Of a DNA stretch of 64,000 bases, positions 58,210-64,000 are shown piece after piece (position 1 is the first letter of the stretch; the number at the start of each line of letters is the position of its first letter). The notes beneath the pieces are model-generated. The model was not told the DNA's origin. It saw only the letters and a list, made by a program, of their open reading frames with translations, and searched no databases. The position numbers and the translations under genes are program-made. The DNA is from Candidatus Hydrogenedentota bacterium (lineage in GTDB: Bacteria; Hydrogenedentota; Hydrogenedentia; Hydrogenedentales; JAJRTN01): assembly GCA_024278275.1 (NCBI GenBank), contig JAJRTN010000118.1:1-64000 (forward strand). The letters are read 5' to 3'.

Positions 58210-59730
58210 TCAAAAAATGCCGCGATTGTCCCGCGCGTGATTGCGCAGGTGTTCGGGGGGGACCTGCACGTTCAGGCGGCCCAGATCAACCGCCTCGAAG
58301 TCGGGAATACTGTCGACGTGGTCGAGAAAACGCTTTCGCTCATCGGGCGGAACCAGGCCCTCCGTCAGGTGATTGAACTTGCGTATGTAATCTTCCCGTT
58401 CGTAGGGATGTTCGCCGAGGGAGTGGGCGTCGGCGATGGTTTTCTCGTCCCAGATCTCCTGGCCGTCTTTCATGCGAATCTTGACGCGGCCCCCGAAGGC
58501 CTTTTCGCCGGGATCGCTGGAATGGAAACGGCGCGTCCAGTTCTCGTCCTCCACCGTGCGGATCTTGTGCCATAATTCCACCGTGTCGGGCCGGGATGCT
58601 CGTTCATCGGCATAGCTGGCATGGTGATGCCAGATCCCGTCCTGCAAGGCCACGGCGAAAACGTACATGATACTTTGTTCGAGGGCTCTGCGGCTGGCGC
58701 GGGGATTCAGTTTTTCAGGGTCTTCCGCGCCCGAACCGATACGCCGGTGGGTGGAGCGGCTGGTGTGGATGACGATCTCCTCGATATCGCGCAGGTGCGG
58801 AATCTTTTGGCGCACGCTGAAGGCCAGGTCAATCAGGGCCTGGCTCTGGTACTCGGCGGCGTGTTCCTTGGTGTAAGACTCCAGAATGGCACGGCAGGGT
58901 TCGCCGGGTTCGGGCAAGGAGACATGATAGGCCACGCCCGGGCCGGCCAGGAGCCGCTCCAAGACGCCGTCCTCGCCTTCGTAAATCGGTGAGGGCCCTT
59001 TCTCGCCCCGCATGGCGCGATCCACGCACTCCATGGCCAGCTTGGCGCAATGGGCGGGCGCATAGGTCTTCCAACTGGACATGGAGCCGCGTCGCGCCTG
59101 CCGGGTGGTGAAGCTCACGTGAACCGCCTGCTGCACCGCCTGGTAGATGGTTTCCACGTCGAGTCCGAGCAATGCGCCGATGCCGGCGGCCTGGCCCGGA
59201 CAGAGGTGGGCGATATGGTCAATGCCGTGCTCATGCAGACAGATACCTCTCACCAGCGCGATGTGGACTTCGTAGGCCACCAGGATGCCCCGGATGAGGT
59301 CCTCGCCGCTAAGCCCGTGACTGTTGCCGCATTGCTGGGCCACGGCCAGCACGGCGGGGATATTGTCGGCGGGGTGCGCGTAATCGGCACCGAGGAAGGT
59401 GTCGTGCATGTCGAGTTCGCGGACGGCCGCACAATTGGCATAAGCGGCCCATTCCGCCTCCACGGTGGTCTCGCCGGGCATGCCGAAAAGAGTGGCGCCG
59501 CCGGTGCGCGGGTGACACAAGGCCTGGCTGCGGGCATTGGCCACCGGGAGCTGGTTGATGCCGCCGATGGCCACGGCGGCATTGTCGATAATACGGTTGA
59601 CGACCATCTCGCGGGCATGGGAATCGACGGGAGGCCGGTCCGCGGCCACCCGGGCAATGCAATGGGCCAGTTCCATTTCCCTGTCCGGCGTATCCCCGGG
59701 CGCTTGAACCTTGACTTCATGCGTTTCCAT
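58210..59730 (-). CDS. MmgE/PrpD family protein (2-methylcitrate dehydratase-like)
   Basis: 506-residue member of the MmgE/PrpD family, which includes 2-methylcitrate dehydratase and iminodisuccinate/cis-aconitate-type lyases. Blocks ANCAAVRELDMHDTF, YAHPADNIPAVLAVA, LVAYEVHIAL, GSMSSWKTYAPAHCAKLAM and HTSRSTHRRIGS are PrpD-like, as is the C-terminal MYVFAVALQDG. No methylcitrate synthase or lyase gene is nearby, so the methylcitrate cycle role is not supported by context. It follows the sugar isomerase gene (34 bp) on the same strand. Confidence 0.85.
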   Translation of the reverse strand: METHEVKVQAPGDTPDREMELAHCIARVAADRPPVDSHAREMVVNRIIDNAAVAIGGINQLPVANARSQALCHPRTGGATLFGMPGETTVEAEWAAYANCAAVRELDMHDTFLGADYAHPADNIPAVLAVAQQCGNSHGLSGEDLIRGILVAYEVHIALVRGICLHEHGIDHIAHLCPGQAAGIGALLGLDVETIYQAVQQAVHVSFTTRQARRGSMSSWKTYAPAHCAKLAMECVDRAMRGEKGPSPIYEGEDGVLERLLAGPGVAYHVSLPEPGEPCRAILESYTKEHAAEYQSQALIDLAFSVRQKIPHLRDIEEIVIHTSRSTHRRIGSGAEDPEKLNPRASRRALEQSIMYVFAVALQDGIWHHHASYADERASRPDTVELWHKIRTVEDENWTRRFHSSDPGEKAFGGRVKIRMKDGQEIWDEKTIADAHSLGEHPYEREDYIRKFNHLTEGLVPPDERKRFLDHVDSIPDFEAVDLGRLNVQVPPEHLRNHARDNRGIF

Positions 59731-59764
59731 GTACTTCTCCCGAGCGCAAGGCCAGCGGCGGTTC

Positions 59765-60610
59765 CTATCCTCGAACCTCCTCGATCAGCCTCATCAAACG
59801 CCTTCCATATTCGGTGTATGTTTCATAAAGTTGCGCGGCGTTATCGGCTTTTTGACCGGTGTGAATGATGGCCGCGAGGTGGGGCTCGATGGAAAACCCG
59901 CCATCGTAGCCCGTGGCCAATAGATCCGCGATGATTTCCCGAACATGTCCCTCGCCCTCACCGCAGTAGCAGTACTCGTCCTCGCCATCCACCACCTTGA
60001 TATCCTTGACATGAACATACACGATGGATTCGCGGACAGTTTTATAATAGTCCCACGCATCCTGACGATAGCTCACCGGATTGCCCGTATCGAAGACCAC
60101 CTTCAGAGCCGGACTGTCCACCTCGCCGAGAAGAATGTTGCTGTTTTCCGCCGAGAGCCCGCCCCAACCGCTGCAATTCTCATGGACGAGGGTGATGCCC
60201 CCATCCTCGGCCATTTTGGCGAGGCTTTTCACGCGCCTGATGGCCTCCCGCCGCCATTCCCCTTCGGACAGGGGATTCTCCTTGTCGTTCGGGTAGCTCA
60301 TGATGCGGATGAACTGTGTGCCGAAGCGTTGCATGCGCGGAATGGCCCGGGCGAGGTCGTCCACGTCCACCCGCGCGTCGCAGGTGATGGGGCGCGCCCA
60401 GTTGGCGATGCCGCTGCCGAAGCACGACACCTTCATCCCCGCTTCGGTGACTTTGCCATGGACCACGTCGAAGGCTTAATCGGAGAGTTCGGTGAGATTC
60501 GTGCCATCGATCAGGCGCAATTCAAGATACTCCCAACCCAGCTCACGGTGGGCTTTGATCTGCGTGTCGATGGCCTGGCCTGCTTCGTCGGAAATGCCGG
60601 AGAAAAACAT
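59765..60610 (-). pseudogene. sugar phosphate isomerase/epimerase interrupted by one in-frame stop
   Basis: A TIM-barrel xylose-isomerase-like protein of 281 sense codons. ATG 60610 has AAGGA at eight bases and opens MFFSGISDEAGQAIDTQIKAH. After 44 codons an in-frame TAA occurs at 60478-60476, between ...LTELSD and AFDVVHGKVTEAGMK. The frame then continues intact to the stop at 59765, with metal-ligand and barrel blocks TLVHENCSGWGG, VVFDTGNP, YVHVKDIK and FSIEPH. Both sides read as one protein, and a single base change (for example GAA to TAA) explains the break. A GTG at 60466 could restart translation of 233 residues, without the first strand. It could be a recent mutation, a sequencing error or recoding. 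Confidence 0.85.
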
Positions 60611-60788
60611 GGTGACTTCCTTCTCAATTCGTGGGAGGACAACATGACCTGGGCCATGAGGTTAGCACGAAAGGGCACGGCCGGGCCAGCCCGCGGGCGC
60701 CGGCCAGGCCACGGACTTTATGCAACTTGGGAGTTTACTCATCTCGAACATACCCGTGAGTGCTTTGAGTCCGGTGGCTTTACTGGCT

Positions 60789-62228
60789 TCAGCCAGGGGA
60801 GCGATGAGGGATCGCTGCGGCGGCTTGCTCCATTTGTCCGGGAGTCATCTCCCTCCTACGCCACAGCCAAAAGAACAGTGCGGAACCATCCTCGAAGGCC
60901 ATTCCCCCCTCGAACAGGGCGAACCAGGTATCGAAGGGGACGTAGACAAGCCGCATCGTTCTTGTGCGTTCGCCGAGTGATTGCCCGCCTCTTTCGTTCG
61001 CCAGTTCATCCAGGGAGTCCGGAAACCGGCCCCGCTCGCGTTGATATCGTTCGATGAGCAATCCGGTCTTGACACGCTCCAAAAGGGCCAAGGCCGCGTC
61101 GTTCCTGAAGTAGAGAGCGTAAATGGAACTCGCGGAGTACTTGGTGCTGTGATACAAGACGGATAGGTCGTCTGCCTCGGACATGATCTCAGACATCCGA
61201 TTGAACTTTTGATCCCTCGGAAGACGCAATGCCTCAATAACGTTGGTGTACAAATTGACGACCCCTTCCTGATCCCGGTTCGACAGCGGCGCGCAAAGCG
61301 GGCTTACCCACAGATAGTTCCGGGTTCCCCAGTAAAGCCCCCTGTCTTGAACCCATTCGGAGAGCGTCCTCCGCCGCCATGACTTTCGGTAATGAAGGAG
61401 CAACGCTAACTGGCTGCTGAGCGTTGTCCCCATGTCGGGAACGGCGCGTGTGGCCTCAACAGCCGCCAGCAGCGTGTCGTATTGCGTCAAGGTGAGTGAA
61501 TCCCAAGTCGAAATCGAGTACAGCGCTTGTTCCGCAATTCTCACCCACTCACCGTGAAGCTCAAGGCCCGTGGGCAATGGAATGCCGGCCATAACGTCGG
61601 CGCCATGGAACAGGAGCGCAACATCACGAACCGCACGGGGCAGGTCGCTCTGCCGCACTGAAACGCGCGCATCCGCCGCCAGGAGAAACGGCAGATTCAA
61701 GAGCGTAATCCGGTACTCATCCAGTTGACGCAGCTTGACCAAGCTCGTTTCCAGGTCAACAATAATGACCGGTCCACCGCAAGGGAGAAGTTCATGCAGT
61801 CGCTGAATCAGCGACGCCCCCGCCCGAACGACCTGCCGATCCAGTGCGATAAGATTTTCTTCGGTGCTTGCCGTATCGACCGGCATGAACATCGGGGGAA
61901 ACAAGAGGGCCATCTGTTTCTCCTTGAATGTCACCCAAAGGTCGTTACCGAAAAACACGCGGGCCTCTTCCAACAACGCCGCATAGGCGCGGACGCGGGC
62001 GAGTTCATCGGGACAGTCGCCTTCCACCGAAGGCGTCTCTTCCTCCACGGGGGTTTCGCGCAGTTGGCGGGCAAGTTCCCGGTGGTGTTCGAGGATGGGC
62101 GGAATCTCCACGCGGGCAACCGCCGCCAAGCGCCGTTGCTCCGTCAGGGTGCCCAGCACCGACCAGGCGAATCCACCGGCCACGACAAACGACAAAGTGG
62201 TCAACGCGAATGTGTGACGCCGCTTCAC
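60789..62228 (-). CDS. membrane-anchored hypothetical protein
   Basis: 479-residue protein that I do not recognise. The N-terminus has one transmembrane helix (about residues 8-27) with a positive start (MKRRH), and the rest appears helical and extracytoplasmic. Near residue 415 it carries LIERYQRERGRFPDSLDEL, a motif seen in pseudopilin-like and planctomycete-type unknown proteins (helix, then R-G-x-(F/Y)-P-x-(S/T)-L-x-E-L). No catalytic motif is evident. It lies 72 bp after a small membrane protein gene on the same strand. Confidence 0.7.
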   Translation of the reverse strand: MKRRHTFALTTLSFVVAGGFAWSVLGTLTEQRRLAAVARVEIPPILEHHRELARQLRETPVEEETPSVEGDCPDELARVRAYAALLEEARVFFGNDLWVTFKEKQMALLFPPMFMPVDTASTEENLIALDRQVVRAGASLIQRLHELLPCGGPVIIVDLETSLVKLRQLDEYRITLLNLPFLLAADARVSVRQSDLPRAVRDVALLFHGADVMAGIPLPTGLELHGEWVRIAEQALYSISTWDSLTLTQYDTLLAAVEATRAVPDMGTTLSSQLALLLHYRKSWRRRTLSEWVQDRGLYWGTRNYLWVSPLCAPLSNRDQEGVVNLYTNVIEALRLPRDQKFNRMSEIMSEADDLSVLYHSTKYSASSIYALYFRNDAALALLERVKTGLLIERYQRERGRFPDSLDELANERGGQSLGERTRTMRLVYVPFDTWFALFEGGMAFEDGSALFFWLWRRREMTPGQMEQAAAAIPHRSPG

Positions 62229-62300
62229 ATGTTATCCCTCGTGTTGTCATGGTCCCGGATCTCAATAAACGGGTCGAGACGGGCCGGGATTCTCTCGGGC

Positions 62301-62597
62301 TTAAGGCGTCGGTCGACGCTCATCGCTCATCGCCATGCACCGGCCTTCAGGCCCCGTGGCCAGATCAGGATGACGCAGCAGGTATTCCATCATCCACGTG
62401 TGACAGATGTCATAAGCGAACTTCTTGGTATTCGCCCTCAACGATGGTGTGGGCGCAACGATTCTTGTCCTGACGAAGCTTGTCGAGGAAGCAAGAGCGA
62501 TGGGCCAAACCGCAGTCCTTAGCCGGCCGGCGATGCCGCCCAACACGACGACCAGCAGGATGAGGCCGACCGCGATGAATGACATGAAAAAGGACAC
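62301..62597 (-). CDS. small hypothetical membrane protein
   Basis: 98-residue protein with one strong N-terminal transmembrane helix (SFIAVGLILLVVVLGGIAG) and a basic, otherwise unremarkable tail. GTG 62597 is preceded by GGAGGAG at six bases; an in-frame ATG lies four codons later. It precedes the 479-residue hypothetical on the same strand and may be co-transcribed with it. Function unknown. Confidence 0.55.
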   Translation of the reverse strand: MSFFMSFIAVGLILLVVVLGGIAGRLRTAVWPIALASSTSFVRTRIVAPTPSLRANTKKFAYDICHTWMMEYLLRHPDLATGPEGRCMAMSDERRPTP

Positions 62598-62756
62598 GGA
62601 TTTCTCCTCCAGGCATTGGCAGCACGCCGCGCGGAACGCAGCCATACTACCGGGAACATCCCCACATTATTCAACCGCAAGGAATCGAGTTAAGGGCACT
62701 GAGTCTAAAATGGTGTTGCATGGCGCCGGCGCAAGTTCGATGGTTCATTCAATCGC

Positions 62757-62794
62757 CAAGAAAACAGCCGGGCGTTCCTGGTGGAACGCCCGGC
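62757..62794 (-). terminator. intrinsic terminator of the cytochrome gene
   Basis: An 11-bp perfect stem (GCCGGGCGTTC 62767-62777 with 62784-62794) and a 6-nt loop. On the minus strand it is followed by TGTTTTCTT. It lies 35 bp after the cytochrome gene stop. Confidence 0.8.
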
Positions 62795-62828
62795 GCTTCT
62801 CTGCTGGATGTCAACACCGCGTCCGGGG

Positions 62829-64000
62829 TTACTCGTCTTCCGGGTCGGGGTTGGCGGGGGTGCCCATTTCGCGCTCCCACTGAAGGGGGTGGTGTTCGCG
62901 GAACTCCTTCTCCGTAATGTGCCCCGTGAGCCACGACCAGTTCATGGGATAGGCCGAAGGGTCGAAAGCGACGTGATACCAGTGCCAGATGATGATGGTG
63001 CCCGCGGCCAACCATGCCTCATAGTAGTGTATGAGGGCCGCCACGTCGAGCGCCAGTTTGGGGAAGTACTGCATGAAGTTTTCGGGGAACCACATGCAGA
63101 ATCCCGTGACGATCATCACGAAAGAACCCCACCACAGGCCCCAGTATTCAAGCTTCTCGGCGTAGCTGTACCGGTCAAAGCGGGGCGGGGTGTGGTGCAG
63201 ACCCACCACATACGCCAGGTTCGCGAAGATGTCTTTCACGTCCCGGAGGGTGATGATAAAGGCGACCACATCTTTTCGTGCCTGGCGGCTCACGATAACA
63301 TAAATGATATTGCCCGCCGTGACGGCGATAAGGGCCACGGCCGCGATGCGGTGAACGAGACCGCGGACCTCAAGTCCCATATCCCCCCAGAACAGGAGCC
63401 TGGCCCACCAGGCGTCGGGATAGCGCAGGGCAAAACCCGACAGAACCAGCACGATGAAAGAGGTGGCCAACACCATGTGCCCCAGGATTTGCACCCCGTT
63501 GAAACGCCGGTAGGTGTCGGGGCGACTGGCCTTTTCGTGGGCGTATTTGCGCAATGCGCGTCGGATCATGAACAGGGCGTTATGTAATGCCATGCCGCCC
63601 AGGGTCAGCACGATAAGCCAGATATAAACGACCCGCACCAGGCCCAACACCCATTGATCGGGCGCGGTGGGCATGATATGTACCTTGCCGACGGCAAAGT
63701 TCTCGTTGGCGCTTTCATGACACTTACGGCAGGTCTCCACCCGGTTCGCGGGATTCACGCTGGAGTTGGGATCCTCCGGCGGCAGGATGTCATGTACGCC
63801 GTGACAGCTCGTGCAACTGGCCACCACATTGCTCCCCGCTACCCCGGCCATGCCGTGGAAGCTGTCCATGTAGCTCGCTTCGCGCATGGTTTCAATGCCG
63901 AACTTGGACATGATCCGCGTGTCGTTGTGGCACCGCGGGCAGGTGGATTCCGAGATTTGGGCCTTTGAGACGGGAGAGTCGGACTCGTCCCGGGGCGCGA
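62829..64000 (-). CDS. multihaem cytochrome c fused to a cytochrome b561-like membrane domain (partial)
   Basis: The frame is open to the right edge, so the N-terminus is missing. The visible 390 codons begin with c-type haem motifs CPRCH, CTSCH and CRKCH in an exported part. After these come about four to five membrane helices with haem-ligand histidines (GHMVLATSF, VHRIAAVA, IHYYEAWLA, WHWYHVAF), as in cytochrome b561/formate-dehydrogenase-gamma-type domains. Such b-c fusions pass electrons between the quinone pool and periplasmic partners; CbcL of Geobacter is a comparable architecture. ATG 63911 is internal, since CPRCH lies upstream of it. The C-terminal tail is acidic (NPDPEDE). Confidence 0.87.
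   Translation of the reverse strand, partial: APRDESDSPVSKAQISESTCPRCHNDTRIMSKFGIETMREASYMDSFHGMAGVAGSNVVASCTSCHGVHDILPPEDPNSSVNPANRVETCRKCHESANENFAVGKVHIMPTAPDQWVLGLVRVVYIWLIVLTLGGMALHNALFMIRRALRKYAHEKASRPDTYRRFNGVQILGHMVLATSFIVLVLSGFALRYPDAWWARLLFWGDMGLEVRGLVHRIAAVALIAVTAGNIIYVIVSRQARKDVVAFIITLRDVKDIFANLAYVVGLHHTPPRFDRYSYAEKLEYWGLWWGSFVMIVTGFCMWFPENFMQYFPKLALDVAALIHYYEAWLAAGTIIIWHWYHVAFDPSAYPMNWSWLTGHITEKEFREHHPLQWEREMGTPANPDPEDE

Noticed and set aside
58210..59730. Complete methylcitrate cycle locus
   Set aside because: Only a PrpD-family protein is present; no prpB or prpC gene lies nearby, and the family has other activities.

Overview
The window is a GC-rich, densely packed chromosomal segment of a Gram-negative-type bacterium. 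It carries lipoprotein and signal-peptide proteins, an RseP-type protease, the DXP isoprenoid pathway and bacillithiol genes together with a transporter-less set of PTS regulators (HprK, HPr, EI). That mix, plus planctomycete-style unknown proteins, suggests a PVC- or Hydrogenedentota-like lineage. This placement is inference only; no rRNA or ribosomal protein marker is present.

Layout. 1-443: transposase fragment cut by the window edge. 0.5-3.1 kb: histidine phosphatase, converging on an SDR-aldo/keto reductase pair. 3.4-7.4 kb (+): glgC, a TPR lipoprotein-like protein, lepB, a rhomboid protease and a membrane J-domain protein. 7.9-11.0 kb (-): a compact Fe-S operon (DUF1858 protein, A-type carrier, YgfZ fused to TPRs, methyltransferase). 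11.6 kb: tRNA-Leu(CAG). 12.1-16.1 kb: galM and a BarA-like hybrid kinase. 16.6-21.7 kb (-): GH130 phosphorylase, two-domain GT4 glycosyltransferase and an M24 homologue without metal ligands. 21.8-28.9 kb: DUF1569 protein, then gltBD behind a structured leader. 29.8-36.4 kb: a secreted Cys-rich triple-repeat protein, a CaCA exchanger, gnd, an aldo/keto reductase and a P-loop/MobA fusion. 36.4-39.2 kb (-): wtpCBA, tungstate/molybdate uptake, feeding the MobA fusion. 39.8-48.4 kb: RHH regulator, a possible structured RNA, then hpf, hprK, GH57, ptsH, ptsI and dxr. 48.5-51.8 kb: rseP and aspartate kinase. 52.0-56.4 kb (+): methyltransferase-bshC-bshB1 and a GT-C glycosyltransferase. 56.6-58.1 kb: MFS transporter and tRNA-Ser(CGA). 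58.2-64 kb (-): PrpD-like protein, a sugar isomerase broken by one in-frame stop, two hypotheticals and a b-c fusion cytochrome cut by the edge.

Functionally the window mixes carbohydrate storage and turnover (glgC, GH57, GH130/GT4, galM, gnd), its likely regulators (HprK/HPr/EI), nitrogen assimilation (gltBD), metal-cofactor supply (Wtp/Mob, Fe-S operon) and low-molecular-weight thiol synthesis. The most unusual signal is non-coding: a family of gene-end hairpins made from short direct repeats with a strict 9-bp (TGGAC) or 10-bp (CGGAC) period. In two places these repeats lie inside the 3' ends of coding sequences.
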